In this document: positions 39,905 through 49,838 of the stretch, in pieces
Numbering within the stretch: position 1 is the first letter of the stretch
How the letters are laid out: each line of letters begins with the position of its first letter
DNA from: Pseudomonas wuhanensis
GTDB lineage: Bacteria > Pseudomonadota > Gammaproteobacteria > Pseudomonadales > Pseudomonadaceae
NCBI RefSeq assembly: GCF_030687395.1
Contig: NZ_CP117430.1
Coordinates: 4,960,001 to 5,024,000, forward strand
Length of the DNA: 64,000 nt
Direction: 5' to 3'
The notes under the pieces: model-generated
Database searches by the model: none
The model's input: the letters and a program-made list of their open reading frames with translations, nothing else
What the model was told of the DNA's origin: nothing
Program-made: the position numbers and the translations under genes

Positions 39905-41017
39905 TCAGTCGTTGAGCAAGCGCCCGTGACGAAGCGCTTCGCGCCCCGCCACCTTGGCCAGCCAGAAACCGGGTTGGGCGTAACGCAGCCGCTCAATGGC
40001 AAACAGCACCCCGGACGTACCAGCACACACCGTGCTGACCCGATCCGATAACGGATCGATCACTTCAAAAATCTCGTCGCCGGCTTCAACCCACTCACCG
40101 GGCCTGCGCAGAAAACTCACCACGCCAGGATGCGGCGCGAACAGCATTTCGGTGCCTTCGAACGGCATACCTTCGCAAGCATCTTGCGCAGGTTTTGGCC
40201 ATTCGCCGCTGATCAAGCCTTGTTCAGCGAGGAACGCCAGAATGCCTTCAGCGTAAGCCTGCGCCTCTGGGCGACCGGTATCGGATTGGCCGCCCAACTC
40301 GATGGTCGTCGCCAGGCAGGCCAGTGGAATCCGGGCATCCGGAAACAGACGCGACAGACGCAGCCAAGGCAGCGAACACGCTTCATCAAAGGAACTGCCG
40401 CCGGAATCTTCCGCCAGCAGCCCGACCTTGACGTTCAAGTGCGCGGCCAGTGAACGCCAATGCGGCCAGTGCTGCGGCAAGGCATACATGTGCAGCGCTG
40501 CCTCGCAATCGCAGTGCAAATCCAGCACCACATCGGCGGTGCAGGCATGGCTGAGCAAGATGCGCTGCATGCCTTGCAACTGACTGGCGGCCGGTGGCAA
40601 TGCAGCCAGCACATCGCTCATGGTTTCACGGATCAAACGGATGTTGGCGTGAGGATCGTCACCCAAGTGCCCTTGGAGCTCAGCGGCCACGGGCTCGCTC
40701 AGTTCGACGAAATCCCGGTTGAAGTTCTTGCCGCTGCCGGCCTCGAAACGCCCCTGATGATTACCCTGAAGCAGTTGACCGAGGCCCAATGGATTGGCCA
40801 CCGGCACCAGTTCGATCACACCATTGAGCAAGCCTTGGGCTTCGAGTTCGGTCAGGCGCTTTTTCAGCTCCCAGGCGGTGCGCATCCCCGGCAGTTCATC
40901 GGCGTGCAGGCTGGCCTGGATGTAGGCCTTGCGCTCGCCAGCGCCGAAGCGGAACACCGAAATCCGGCGCTCGCTACCCAGGTGGCTCCACGGCAATGCA
41001 TGATCGATGCGTTCCAT
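39905..41017 (-). CDS. aotO: Succinylglutamate desuccinylase/aspartoacylase-family protein AotO
   Basis: The protein has 370 residues. It has a zinc-carboxypeptidase-like fold: ASLHADELPGMRTAWEL (His and Glu ligands near 38-41), DVVLDLHCDCEAALHMY (second His) and ATTIELGGQ with the catalytic Glu. AotO of P. aeruginosa lies in the same place and is not required for transport, so its substrate is uncertain. Deacylation of an arginine-related amide is plausible. It starts one base after the aotM stop, so it is part of the same transcript. Confidence 0.9.
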   Translation of the reverse strand: MERIDHALPWSHLGSERRISVFRFGAGERKAYIQASLHADELPGMRTAWELKKRLTELEAQGLLNGVIELVPVANPLGLGQLLQGNHQGRFEAGSGKNFNRDFVELSEPVAAELQGHLGDDPHANIRLIRETMSDVLAALPPAASQLQGMQRILLSHACTADVVLDLHCDCEAALHMYALPQHWPHWRSLAAHLNVKVGLLAEDSGGSSFDEACSLPWLRLSRLFPDARIPLACLATTIELGGQSDTGRPEAQAYAEGILAFLAEQGLISGEWPKPAQDACEGMPFEGTEMLFAPHPGVVSFLRRPGEWVEAGDEIFEVIDPLSDRVSTVCAGTSGVLFAIERLRYAQPGFWLAKVAGREALRHGRLLND

Positions 41018-41018
41018 A

Positions 41019-41717
41019 TCAGTGCTTCCGCGGGGCCAGATAGCCCAGCCAGCGGTGCTCGGCCATTTTGAACAGGCGCACCAGAATGAACGTCAGGCAC
41101 AGGTAGAACACGCCGGCGGTGATGTAGGCTTCGAACGGCAAGTAGAACTGAGCGTTAACCGTGCGCGCGGCACCGGTGATGTCGATCAGGGTCACGATCG
41201 ACGCCAGACTGGTGGTCTGCAGCATCATGATCACTTCGTTGCTGTACTGCGGCAGTGCCCGGCGCAGGGCCGATGGCAGCAGGATCCGCTTGTACATTTT
41301 GACCCGCGACATGCCCATGGCCTTGGCCGCTTCAATCTCGCCATTCGGCGTGGCGCGCAGGCTGCCAGCGATGATTTCAGCGGTGTAGGCGCTGGTGTTG
41401 ATGGCGAAGGCCAGGCACGCACAGAACGTGGCGCTGGACAGCCATGGCCAGAGGAAGCTTTCACGTACCGCTTCAAACTGCGCCAGACCGTAGTAGATCA
41501 AAAACAGCTGCACCAGCATCGGCGTGCCGCGGATCACGTAGGTGAACAGCCAGGCACTCATGTTGACCAGCGGCTGCTTGGAGACGCGCATCAGCCCCAG
41601 CGGCAGTGCCGCCAGCAAACCGAAAAACAGCGACAGCGCGAGCAATTTAAGGGTGGTCACCAGGCCGCCGAAGTACAGCGGCAAGGCCTCCCAAATGACG
41701 TTGTAGTCGAAGATCAT
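41019..41717 (-). CDS. aotM: Arginine/ornithine ABC transporter permease AotM
   Basis: The protein has 232 residues and about five membrane helices. The HisM-type permease loop (NGEIEAAKAMGMSRVKMYKRILLPSALR, the EAA motif) is at ~140-170. RGTPMLVQLFLIYYGL is typical of polar amino acid permeases. The ATG at 41717 overlaps the end of aotQ (TGA) by four bases, showing coupling. Confidence 0.95.
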   Translation of the reverse strand: MIFDYNVIWEALPLYFGGLVTTLKLLALSLFFGLLAALPLGLMRVSKQPLVNMSAWLFTYVIRGTPMLVQLFLIYYGLAQFEAVRESFLWPWLSSATFCACLAFAINTSAYTAEIIAGSLRATPNGEIEAAKAMGMSRVKMYKRILLPSALRRALPQYSNEVIMMLQTTSLASIVTLIDITGAARTVNAQFYLPFEAYITAGVFYLCLTFILVRLFKMAEHRWLGYLAPRKH

Positions 41718-42403
41718 AGCTCAGCCGCCCTTACGCCTACCGAGTAGCGCTTCTCAAGATGACGCAATGCCAGCAACGAGACACTGGTGATCACCAGGTA
41801 CATCGCCGCCACTGCGAGGAAGAAGGTGAAAGGCTCGCGGGTAGCGTCTGCCGCCTGCTTGGCCTTGAACATCATGTCTTGCAGACCGACCACCGAAATC
41901 AGCGCGGTCGCCTTGGTCAGTACCAGCCAGTTGTTGGTGAAACCCGGAATCGCCAGACGAATCATCTGCGGCACCAACACCCGGAAGAACACCTGAAAAC
42001 TGCTCATGCCGTACGCCATGCCGGCTTCCGCCTGCCCCTTGGGGATGGCCATGAACGCACCACGGAAGGTTTCCGACAGGTACGCACCGAAGATGAAGCC
42101 CAAGGTGCCGATACCGGCGGCCAACGGGTTCAGGTCGATGTAGTCGTCATAGCCGAGCATCGGCGCGACGCGGTTGAGCAGGTCCTGGCCACCGTAGAAA
42201 ATCAGCAGGATCAGCACCAGGTCGGGAATACCGCGGATCACCGTGGAATACAGATCGCCCAGCCAGGCCAGCCAGCGTATTGGGGACAGACGCAGCGCAA
42301 CGCCGATCAGACCCAGAACAATGGCCAAGACCATGGACGACAAGGCGAGCTGAAGCGTCAGCCATGCGCCATCGAGGATGACAGCCCCGTAGCCTTTCAA
42401 CAT
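41714..42403 (-). CDS. aotQ: Arginine/ornithine ABC transporter permease AotQ
   Basis: The protein has 229 residues and is a HisQ-type inner-membrane permease. RGIPDLVLILLIFYGGQDLL, ETFRGAFMAIPKGQAEAGMA and the EAA loop SSFQVFFRVLVPQMIRLAIP are visible. It pairs with AotM to form the channel. It overlaps aotM by four bases and follows aotJ after 90 bases. Confidence 0.95.
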   Translation of the reverse strand: MLKGYGAVILDGAWLTLQLALSSMVLAIVLGLIGVALRLSPIRWLAWLGDLYSTVIRGIPDLVLILLIFYGGQDLLNRVAPMLGYDDYIDLNPLAAGIGTLGFIFGAYLSETFRGAFMAIPKGQAEAGMAYGMSSFQVFFRVLVPQMIRLAIPGFTNNWLVLTKATALISVVGLQDMMFKAKQAADATREPFTFFLAVAAMYLVITSVSLLALRHLEKRYSVGVRAAEL

Positions 42404-42493
42404 GATTCAGGTCCTCGAAAGTTGGGATGAAAAAATGGCGCAAACCTCAGAGATCCTGTTGCTTGCGCCATTTCGGACTTGTTGCGGGGACGA

Positions 42494-43267
42494 TTACTTG
42501 CCGTAGATATCGAAGGCGAAGTATTTGTCCTGGATTTGCTTGTACTTGCCGTTCTCGCGAATGGCCGCGATCGCGGTGTTGATCTTGTCTTTCAGACCAT
42601 CGCCCTTGCGAACCGCGATACCCACGCCGTCGCCGAAGTATTTGACGTCGGTGAAGGCCGGGCCAACGAAGGCGAAGCCCTTGCCGGCGTCGGTTTTCAG
42701 GAAGCCGTCATCCAGCAGCGTAGCGTCTGCCACGGTGCCGTCGAGGCGACCGGCGGCAACGTCGAGGTAGATTTCATTCTGCGAACCGTAAGGCTTGATC
42801 TCGGCACCCAGTGGGGCCAGGACTTCGCGGGCGAAACGCTCGTGGATCGAACCACGTTGTACGCCGATGTTCTTGCCCTTCAACTCAGCCAGGCTTTCGC
42901 TGACCTGAGTGCCGGCCTTCATGACCAGGCGAGCCGGGGTGTTGTAGTACTTGTTGGTGAAGTCCACGGACTTCTTGCGGTCTTCAGTGATCGACATGGA
43001 CGACAGGATTGCGTCGATCTTGCGCACCTTGAGTGCCGGGATCAGGCCGTCAAACTCTTGCTCGACCCACTGGCACTTGACCTTCATCTCTTCGCACAGG
43101 GCGTTGCCGATGTCGTAGTCGAAACCCACGATGCTGCCGTCCGGTGCTTTGGAGGCGAACGGAGGGTAAGCCGCTTCGATACCGATTTTCAGAGGTTTTT
43201 CATCGGCGAAGGTCGGCAGGGACAGCACGGACAGTGCCAGGGCGCCAAGCAGCACGAGTTTCTTCAT
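42494..43267 (-). CDS. aotJ: Arginine/ornithine-binding periplasmic protein AotJ
   Basis: The protein has 257 residues. The signal peptide [20 protein letters not shown] ends before DEKPL at residue 22. The mature part is a family 3 solute-binding protein ([54 protein letters not shown]). It captures arginine or ornithine in the periplasm. It is the first gene of the aot operon. An ArgR half-site lies 168 bases upstream of its start. Confidence 0.96.
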   Translation of the reverse strand: MKKLVLLGALALSVLSLPTFADEKPLKIGIEAAYPPFASKAPDGSIVGFDYDIGNALCEEMKVKCQWVEQEFDGLIPALKVRKIDAILSSMSITEDRKKSVDFTNKYYNTPARLVMKAGTQVSESLAELKGKNIGVQRGSIHERFAREVLAPLGAEIKPYGSQNEIYLDVAAGRLDGTVADATLLDDGFLKTDAGKGFAFVGPAFTDVKYFGDGVGIAVRKGDGLKDKINTAIAAIRENGKYKQIQDKYFAFDIYGK

Positions 43268-43434
43268 CTTGGGACTCCATCGGTAAAGGGCAAAAACGGC
43301 AGAGTGAGCGACAGCCCAATATGCGAATGGTTAAACCAAAAAACGGTGCTGCGTCCTAGGAACCGTGCGCTGATTTCAACGCAGGCAACGACGAGCGAGT
43401 GATCGGCATTCTAACGACAGGCCCGAAGCCGATA

Positions 43435-43450
43435 TTTCTTCAATGCGACA
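43435..43450 (-). promoter_or_regulatory. ArgR half-site, aotJ promoter
   Basis: On the minus strand TGTCGC-ATTGAAGA-AA, a perfect match to the half-site consensus, followed in the same phase by the weaker TATCGG. Confidence 0.75.
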
Positions 43451-43781
43451 ACAAATTACAGATGCACCGAGAAAGCCGCTTGAGCGCGTTGACAGTCTTG
43501 CAATTTCATGCAAGAGCAAAAGACAGTGAACCGATCTATATTGCAAATTGCGGGCCTATTATTCGCAAACCCTTCTAATCCGGCAAGCGCAGCGTTGTGT
43601 CTTATTTTTCATGGCGGGTTTAGAGGCCCTGTGATGGGGCTTTGCGTTTCCCAATGCCTCGTTGTCGGGCGTGCGGTTACACATTCAGTAACTTGAAGGG
43701 GGGTGGGTAACAGTGGGAATTGACCTACGGCTGACACCGATAATTATTGGCCGTTGTTTATGTTGCGCCTGACAGGCCGCC

Positions 43782-43872
43782 ATCGCGGGCAAGCCCGCTC
43801 CCACAGGTTTTTGGGAGGTGGTTCAGATTGCATGCACGCCACAAATCCTTGTGGGAGCGGGCTTGCCCGCGA
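43782..43872. repeat. REP inverted pair (REPIN)
   Basis: ATCGCGGGCAAGCCCGCTCC at 43782 and its inverse ending GGGCTTGCCCGCGAT near 43872, downstream of acs. Confidence 0.9.
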
Positions 43873-43909
43873 TGAGGCCTGGACTGCCGATACAAAAACA
43901 TCAGGCAAT

Positions 43910-43945
43910 AAAAAGCCCCACCAGGCTCAACGCCTGGCAGGGCTT
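43910..43945 (-). terminator. Terminator of acs
   Basis: On the minus strand AAGCCCTGCCAGGC-GTTGA-GCCTGGTGGGGCTT followed by TTTAT, just downstream of the acs stop codon. Confidence 0.85.
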
Positions 43946-43966
43946 CGATGACTCAGGAATCAGCGC

Positions 43967-45922
43967 TTACGCGACGTTCATGGTCTTGTGCGTATCAATC
44001 AAATGCTGCACCACACCCGGATCGGCCAGGGTCGAAATATCGCCCAACCCGTCGTATTCCGCCGTCGCAATCTTGCGCAGAATCCGGCGCATGATCTTGC
44101 CCGAACGGGTTTTCGGCAGCCCCGGCGCCCACTGAATCACATCTGGCGAAGCAATCGGGCCGATCTCTTTACGCACCCAGTTTTTCAGTTCCAGACGCAA
44201 TTGCTCGGTCGGCTCTTCGCCACCGTTCAGGGTCACGTAGACATAAATGCCCTGCCCCTTGATGTCATGCGGCACCCCCACCACCGCCGCCTCGGCGACT
44301 TTCGGGTGAGCGACCATCGCGCTTTCGATCTCGGCGGTACCCATGCGGTGCCCGGAAACGTTAAGCACGTCATCCACACGCCCGGTGATCCAGTAGTAAC
44401 CGTCTTCGTCGCGACGTGCGCCGTCGCCAGTGAAATACATGCCACGGAAGGTCTTGAAGTAAGTATCGACGAAGCGGTCATGGTCGCCGTACAGCGTGCG
44501 CGCCTGGCCTGGCCACGAATCGAGAATCACCAGGTTACCCTCGGCCACGCCTTCGATGATGTTGCCCAGGTTGTCGACCAACGCTGGCACCACACCGAAG
44601 AACGGACGCGCCGCAGAACCCGGCTTGAGGGCATGAGCGCCCGGCAGCGGGCTCATCATGTTGCCGCCGGTTTCGGTTTGCCACCAGGTGTCGACGATCG
44701 GGCAACGGGACTGGCCGACGTTCTTGTAGTACCAATCCCACGCTTCCGGGTTGATCGGCTCACCGACCGAACCCAACAGACGCAGGCTGCTGCCATCGGC
44801 ACCTTCCACAGCGGCTTTGCCCGACGCCATCATTGCGCGGATCGCGGTTGGCGCCGTGTAGAGGATGTTGACCTTGTGCTTGTCGACGATCTTCGCCACC
44901 CGGGTGATGTCCGGATAGTTCGGCACGCCTTCGAACAGCAGCGTGGTCGCGCCGTTGGCCAATGGGCCGTAGACGATATAGCTGTGACCGGTGACCCAAC
45001 CGACGTCGGCGGTGCACCAGTAGATTTCGCCCGGACGGTAGTCGAACACACGCTCGTGGGTCATCGCCGCATACAGCAGATAACCGCCAGTGGTGTGCTG
45101 CACGCCCTTCGGCTTGCCGGTGGAACCGGAGGTATAAAGGATGAACAGCGCTTCTTCAGCGCCCATCTCTTTCGGCGCGCACACACTGCCCGCCACTTTC
45201 ATCAGGTCTTCGTACCAGATGTCGCGATGCTGGTTCCACTTGATGTTGCCACCGGTGCGCTTGCACACGATGACTTTCTGAATGCTGTGGGTTTCCGGGT
45301 TGGTCAGCGCGTCATCGACGTTGGACTTGAGCGGGATCTTCTTGCCGGCACGAATACCTTCGTCGGCAGTGATCACCACTTTCGAGCGGCAGTCGATGAT
45401 GCGACCGGCCAGGGCTTCCGGCGAGAAACCGCCGAACACTACCGAGTGAATCGCGCCGATCCGGGTGCAGGCCAGCATGGCGACCACGGCTTCGGGGATC
45501 ATCGGCATATAGATCGTCACCACGTCGCCGCGGTGCACATCCTGGCCACGCAAGGCGTTGGCGAACTTGCAGACTTCTTCGTGCAGCTCACGGTAAGTGA
45601 TGTTGCGGCTTTCGGCAGGGTCATCCCCTTCCCAAATAATCGCGATTTGATCGCCGCGCTCGGCCAGATGACGGTCGAGGCAGTTGTAGGAAACGTTCAG
45701 GGTGCCGTCGGCGAACCATTTGATGTCGACATGGTGATCGTCGAAGGACGTCTGCTTCACCGTGGTGAAAGGCTTGATCCAGTCGAGGCGCTTGGCTTGT
45801 TCACGCCAGAAGCCGTCCGGGTTGACGACCGACTGCTGGTACATGGCCTTATAGGTGGCCTCGTCAGTCAGCGTGTTGGCTGCTACCTCGGGACGAACGG
45901 GATACAAAGAAGCCGCACTCAT
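43967..45922 (-). CDS. acs: Acetyl-CoA synthetase
   Basis: The protein has 651 residues from ATG 45922 with GAGGTAAGAAAG upstream. It is an adenylate-forming enzyme: [20 protein letters not shown] (P-loop), [18 protein letters not shown], and the C-terminal [13 protein letters not shown] with the acetylatable Lys (about 609). It makes acetyl-CoA from acetate, ATP and CoA. It is monocistronic, between a REP pair and a divergent small gene. Confidence 0.96.
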   Translation of the reverse strand: MSAASLYPVRPEVAANTLTDEATYKAMYQQSVVNPDGFWREQAKRLDWIKPFTTVKQTSFDDHHVDIKWFADGTLNVSYNCLDRHLAERGDQIAIIWEGDDPAESRNITYRELHEEVCKFANALRGQDVHRGDVVTIYMPMIPEAVVAMLACTRIGAIHSVVFGGFSPEALAGRIIDCRSKVVITADEGIRAGKKIPLKSNVDDALTNPETHSIQKVIVCKRTGGNIKWNQHRDIWYEDLMKVAGSVCAPKEMGAEEALFILYTSGSTGKPKGVQHTTGGYLLYAAMTHERVFDYRPGEIYWCTADVGWVTGHSYIVYGPLANGATTLLFEGVPNYPDITRVAKIVDKHKVNILYTAPTAIRAMMASGKAAVEGADGSSLRLLGSVGEPINPEAWDWYYKNVGQSRCPIVDTWWQTETGGNMMSPLPGAHALKPGSAARPFFGVVPALVDNLGNIIEGVAEGNLVILDSWPGQARTLYGDHDRFVDTYFKTFRGMYFTGDGARRDEDGYYWITGRVDDVLNVSGHRMGTAEIESAMVAHPKVAEAAVVGVPHDIKGQGIYVYVTLNGGEEPTEQLRLELKNWVRKEIGPIASPDVIQWAPGLPKTRSGKIMRRILRKIATAEYDGLGDISTLADPGVVQHLIDTHKTMNVA

Positions 45923-46391
45923 CTTTCTTACCTCGGTGGAATAGTTGTTTTTGTATGGCCCCAGTTGTAGCCGGGGCGGGCCTATAGAACCATTCGACGA
46001 TGGTAGTAACAAGCCCCTACAAAATGTGGCTATACCGCGACGAGGCGCTCAAACCCGGCTATTCCGGGGCTTCGTAGGAGCCGCCGGAGGCTGCGATCTT
46101 TTGATCTTCGGCATTTTTAGTCGAATGATCGCAATCTTCGGCAGATTCTGCGCAGTAGATACCGGGCGAACTCTTGGGGATTGTTACCAAATCTGCCAAA
46201 GGTGTTTATCAAAAGCACGGCTATATGCACGTCACCCCCAGGCCTAAAATCGGTCTCGCCAACACGGCAACGTGATTAACCCAGTTGCAGCCCCCACGAA
46301 GGCAGTTAATCCAAATCCCATTATTAAAGCTCCACACGCAATCCCAAAAAGATTGCGTGACCCCATTCGACCTCAGAAAGGTAAATTTGAA
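45923..46391. other. Upstream region of acs
   Basis: About 470 bases. GGAGCCGCCGGAGGCTGCGA near 46078-46097 is a small inverted sequence common in Pseudomonas intergenic DNA, flanked by GATCTTTTGATCTTCGG. No gene or clear operator was recognised. Confidence 0.35.
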
Positions 46392-46655
46392 ATGAAAGCT
46401 TTATTGGTTCTGGCCCTCAGCAGTCTGTGCGCAACCGCCATGGCGGATGAGGTCCCGACTGATGTTGCACAGCAACAACCCGCCATTGAGGAATACACCT
46501 ACTCCACCCACCTGGACATCGCCAAAGTCATATCGATGAGCGAAATCCCGCATGTCTGCGAAGTGGTTCCGGCCAAAATGGTGTACGACGACTCCAAAGG
46601 CCAGCGGCATATTCTGCGCTACAGCGTCATGGGTAACGGCTGTTCTAACGGCTGA
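46392..46655 (+). CDS. Small secreted protein, DUF2790 family
   Basis: The protein has 87 residues from ATG 46392 (AAAGGT upstream). The signal peptide KALLVLALSSLCATAMA ends before DEVPT at about residue 19. The mature part YTYSTHLDIAKVISMSEIPH and YDDSKGQRHILRYSVMGNGC matches the Pseudomonas-specific DUF2790 family, with two conserved Cys that could pair. It is exported and of unknown function; relatives are often stress- or copper-responsive. Confidence 0.8.
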   Translation: MKALLVLALSSLCATAMADEVPTDVAQQQPAIEEYTYSTHLDIAKVISMSEIPHVCEVVPAKMVYDDSKGQRHILRYSVMGNGCSNG

Positions 46656-46842
46656 TCCGCCCCACTCTTATTTATCAAGGCTCAACCCACCCGCCCACTT
46701 TAAAGGCAGGTGAAGCGCTGAGCATCACATCGATAAATACGATTGCTTTAAGCATTTATTTGCGCTTTTTAATCAAATTAGTTGGCGTAGGATGAATTCC
46801 ACACCCAAGGCACACAACGCCAACGAACCTGGAGCCACTACC

Positions 46843-47076
46843 ATGAAAACCAAACTGATCCTCGCCCTGACCCTTTCCGTCCTGGCCGCCAACACCTTCG
46901 CCGCCGACGGCTACGACCGCACTGGCTCGGCTGCTTTCAACGACGCAGCTGTCGCTTCTGACGGTTACGACCACACCGGTTCGGCGTCTTTCGCTTCTGA
47001 TGGCTTCGATCACACTGGCGCTGCCAAGGTTGCTGCTGATGGTTCTGACCACGTAGGCGCAGCTCGTTTTAGCTGA
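46843..47076 (+). CDS. Tiny secreted repeat protein
   Basis: The protein has 77 residues from ATG 46843; an in-frame ATG at 46792 would push the signal peptide inward. The signal peptide KTKLILALTLSVLAANTFA is followed by four copies of a ~13-residue unit: ADGYDRTGSAAF, SDGYDHTGSASF, SDGFDHTGAAKV, ADGSDHVGAARF. Each unit has invariant D-G-x-D, T/V-G and a small-residue tail. The Asp/His pattern could bind metal. It has its own terminator. Function is unknown. Confidence 0.75.
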   Translation: MKTKLILALTLSVLAANTFAADGYDRTGSAAFNDAAVASDGYDHTGSASFASDGFDHTGAAKVAADGSDHVGAARFS

Positions 47077-47093
47077 TGGCTGAACACAACATT

Positions 47094-47117
47094 AAAGCCC
47101 GACTTCCGTCGGGCTTA
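47094..47117 (+). terminator. Terminator after the repeat protein
   Basis: AAGCCCGAC-TTCC-GTCGGGCTT beginning 18 bases after the stop; the T-run is short. Confidence 0.75.
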
Positions 47118-47547
47118 GTCATTTCCAGCTAGAAAAGCTGACGAAATACATTTTTTGTCTCCCTCCTGCCTTCAGACCCAGCACACGCTAGCCTCGCGTC
47201 ATTTCCCTCTTGTCTCTTTCCACAGGTGCGGCAATCTGATCGAAAAAAACGGTCCGAAACCTCATCAAAAGTCTTATACTCACCGCCGTTGATTTGACCG
47301 TAAAATATTCTCATATAGGTCTCAACCCTCGGTAAGCTAAGCCCCAGGCGGCTGGTAGGCAATTTGCCCTACCACAACGCGACTAGTCGGCTTGCTCCGT
47401 ACAGAATCCATGTATTGCGTGCGTAAGTTTTACTACTGCAAGCTACATTTCCTTATAGATCCAACGCGGCCAGAAACGGCTGTGTGAAAAACCAACCTAT
47501 CAGTTTTCACACGGGCAATCTGGCCCTCACGCAGGAGACGACACGTC
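47118..47547. other. Long leader/promoter region of nrdB
   Basis: 430 bases without a gene. GTGTGAAAA (47482-47490) and TTTTCACAC (47504-47512) form a perfect nine-base inverted repeat, ending 35 bases before the nrdB start. It could be an operator or a leader hairpin. No nrdA gene lies upstream in the window. Confidence 0.45.
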
Positions 47548-48798
47548 ATGCTGAGCTGGGACGAATTCGACAAAGAAGATGACGGCGAAGTCGCTGTAAA
47601 AGGCGCCAATGCCGGCCACGCTTCTGAAGCCAACATGGACCGCCTCGACAGCGCCGGTGGTGCCGCCGCTCAAGAGGCCCGCGCCGTGACCGCGACGGAC
47701 TCCGCCGCAATCGCTCGCGCCAAGGCTGCCCTGGATTCCCTCGACGTCGCCGAAGGCCTCGCCGAACTGGAAGGCGCCTCTGCCCGTGTCGCTGTCGATG
47801 AAAAGCGCATGATCAACTGCCGCGCCGACCTCAACCAGCTCGTCCCATTCAAGTACGACTGGGCATGGCAGAAGTACCTGGACGGCTGCGCAAACCACTG
47901 GATGCCGCAAGAAGTCAACATGACCGCCGACATCGCCCTCTGGAAAAACCCGGAAGGCCTGACCGACGATGAGCGCCGCATCGTGATGCGCAACCTCGGC
48001 TTCTTCTCCACCGCCGACTCCCTGGTTGCCAACAACCTGGTCCTGGCCGTGTACCGCCTGATCACCAACCCGGAATGCCGCCAGTACATCCTGCGCCAGG
48101 CCTTCGAAGAGGCGATCCACACCCACGCCTACCAGTACTGCATCGAATCGTTGGCCATGGATGAAGGCGAGATCTTCAACATGTACCACGAGATCCCATC
48201 GGTCGCGAAAAAAGCCACCTGGGGCCTGAAATACACCCGTTCGATCTCCGATCCGAAGTTCGAAACCGGCACCGTCGAAACCGACAAAGAATTGCTGCGC
48301 AACCTGATCGCCTACTACTGCGTTCTGGAAGGCATCTTCTTCTACTGCGGCTTCACCCAAATCCTCTCCATGGGCCGCCGCAACAAAATGACCGGCGTCG
48401 CCGAGCAGTTCCAATACATCCTGCGCGACGAATCCATGCACCTGAACTTCGGCATCGACGTGATCAACCAGATCAAAATCGAAAACCCGCACTTGTGGGA
48501 TGCTGAGATGAAGGAAGAAGCGAGCCAGATGATTCTGCAGGGGACTCAGCTGGAGATTGAATACGCTCGTGACACCATGCCTCGCGGCGTACTCGGTATG
48601 AATGCGGCGATGATGGAGGACTACCTGAAGTTCATCGCTAACCGTCGTCTGTCGCAGATTGGTTTGAAGGAAGAGTATCCAGGGACGACTAACCCGTTCC
48701 CTTGGATGAGCGAGATTATGGACTTGAAGAAAGAGAAGAATTTCTTTGAGACTCGGGTTATTGAGTATCAGACTGGTGGGGCGCTTAGCTGGGATTGA
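47548..48798 (+). CDS. nrdB: Class Ia ribonucleotide reductase beta subunit
   Basis: The protein has 416 residues with CAGGAGACG upstream. It has the long N-terminal extension of Pseudomonas NrdB (~80 residues, Ala/Asp-rich). The ferritin-like core has [17 protein letters not shown] and [18 protein letters not shown] (iron ligands). The radical Tyr is in the AYQY/IHTHAY region. The C-terminal tail [18 protein letters not shown] docks to NrdA. It supplies the tyrosyl radical for dNTP synthesis. nrdA is not adjacent, so this copy must have its own promoter. Confidence 0.95.
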   Translation: MLSWDEFDKEDDGEVAVKGANAGHASEANMDRLDSAGGAAAQEARAVTATDSAAIARAKAALDSLDVAEGLAELEGASARVAVDEKRMINCRADLNQLVPFKYDWAWQKYLDGCANHWMPQEVNMTADIALWKNPEGLTDDERRIVMRNLGFFSTADSLVANNLVLAVYRLITNPECRQYILRQAFEEAIHTHAYQYCIESLAMDEGEIFNMYHEIPSVAKKATWGLKYTRSISDPKFETGTVETDKELLRNLIAYYCVLEGIFFYCGFTQILSMGRRNKMTGVAEQFQYILRDESMHLNFGIDVINQIKIENPHLWDAEMKEEASQMILQGTQLEIEYARDTMPRGVLGMNAAMMEDYLKFIANRRLSQIGLKEEYPGTTNPFPWMSEIMDLKKEKNFFETRVIEYQTGGALSWD

Positions 48799-48849
48799 TT
48801 CCCAAGCTCGCCATGATTTGACGATGTAAATCGAAAAATCGAATTGCAA

Positions 48850-48877
48850 GAGGCCCCGATCTGATCGGGGCCTTTTT
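48850..48877 (+). terminator. Terminator of nrdB
   Basis: AGGCCCCGATC-TG-ATCGGGGCCTTTTT, 50 bases after the nrdB stop. Confidence 0.9.
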
Positions 48878-49000
48878 ATTGGGTAAGAAAATTCTCACTA
48901 ATTCGACCTTCACTACTAAAACTCCTACAACAATTCCAGCGCCGTCCGCATTGATGTCGTTTCAGAGCATCTCTAAGCTCTATAGCAGGTGCCTAAGAAA

Positions 49001-49122
49001 CGCCCAACGTAGAAGCTAACTTCCTTTCCACAGTACGCGCGCTGATATCAGCGATATACGCGTATATCTTGTGAGGGGGGAGAAACAGCCTGTTGGGATT
49101 TCTTAGATCCTCTACGTTGGGT
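49001..49122. promoter_or_regulatory. Cluster of palindromes upstream of the Bro-N gene
   Basis: CGCTGATATCAGCG (49040-49053) and GATATACGCGTATATC (49053-49068) are perfect palindromes sharing one base. They lie inside a wider inverted pair, CCCAACGTAGA (49001-49011) and TCTACGTTGGG (49112-49122). Likely operator DNA for the gene that starts at 49160, or an attachment-like site. Confidence 0.45.
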
Positions 49123-49159
49123 TCCGGCCCTCTTCCACTCATACGTAGAGGTAATGGAT

Positions 49160-49723
49160 ATGCCTGCAGAAACTCCACACCGATTGGTCATGCGTGATCC
49201 CTTTAGGCCGACTATCTTCACCCGCCACAACCTTCACCTCCACGCCCTTCTTCTTGAAAATCAACCATGGTTCTGCGCCCGCGATGTTGGCCGTTTGATG
49301 GGTGTCCATCTGAGTGATCGTATGGTCAGCAAGCTGGATAAAGATCAGCGTCGCATTTTGTGGATTGAGTGTTTCCGACAACCAGAAAAACAGCTAATGC
49401 TCAGCGAGTCCGGCGTGTATGCGCTGCTGGTGTATCACTACGTTCCAGGGAATCGGTTGCTGCGAGAATGGTTGACCCATCAGGTGGTGCCAGCCTTACG
49501 CGATGCAAAACCCTCGGAAAATTCGGATCGTCCGATGTTGAGTGTGTTGGATTGGCCGGAGATGTCGTTGAGTTTGCTTCATTGGCAGGATGAAAGTTGG
49601 ATTCGGCTTCGGGACATGCCGTACCTGTTGAGCGATCAATCGCAGCGGCGCGTGACGGTGGTTATGCCTTGGTGGCGGAAGGTTGCGCAGGTATTTCAGT
49701 CGTCGAAGCATTCGATGGGTTAG
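49160..49723 (+). CDS. Bro-N domain protein
   Basis: The protein has 187 residues from ATG 49160 (GAGGTAATG upstream). Residues ~15-120 are a Bro-N / phage antirepressor-type DNA-binding domain (PWFCARDVGRLMGVHLSDRM, SESGVYALLVYHYVPGNRLL, EWLTHQVVPALR). The C-terminal ~60 residues are not recognised. Bro-N proteins are mostly phage-derived regulators. There is no phage around it, so it may be a domesticated remnant in the accessory patch after nrdB. Confidence 0.85.
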   Translation: MPAETPHRLVMRDPFRPTIFTRHNLHLHALLLENQPWFCARDVGRLMGVHLSDRMVSKLDKDQRRILWIECFRQPEKQLMLSESGVYALLVYHYVPGNRLLREWLTHQVVPALRDAKPSENSDRPMLSVLDWPEMSLSLLHWQDESWIRLRDMPYLLSDQSQRRVTVVMPWWRKVAQVFQSSKHSMG

Positions 49724-49737
49724 AAGACGTATTTGTA

Positions 49738-49769
49738 GGATCTCTTGCGAGATCCATCGCTATTTTTTG
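49738..49769 (+). terminator. Hairpin after the Bro-N gene
   Basis: GGATCTC-TTGC-GAGATCC then ATCGCTATTTTTT; the T-run is offset by seven bases, so strength is uncertain. Confidence 0.5.
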
Positions 49770-49838
49770 TAGGAATTTTCGTAGACAGTCGTAATCGCCA
49801 CTCAGTATCGTCCGAGGGTTTCAACCCTCGGCGATTGT

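Larger units (their letters stand above)
43268..43909. other. aotJ promoter region and REP-containing spacer
   Basis: About 640 bases without a gene. It holds the aotJ leader, the ArgR site at 43435 and a REP pair at 43782. ATTGCAAATTGC at 43541-43552 repeats the motif seen upstream of the sigma-54-like promoter at 12 kb. Nothing else was recognised. Confidence 0.5.

Noticed and set aside
43508..43696. 62-residue frame upstream of aotJ
   Set aside because: No ribosome site or likeness to known proteins; lies in promoter DNA.
47527..48849. 440-residue minus-strand frame opposite nrdB
   Set aside because: Shadow of nrdB; starts within its terminator region.
48993..49178. 61-residue minus-strand frame ending RTVERKLASTLGVS
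   Set aside because: It overlaps the palindrome cluster and lacks a start signal; too short to call even though the tail looks protein-like.
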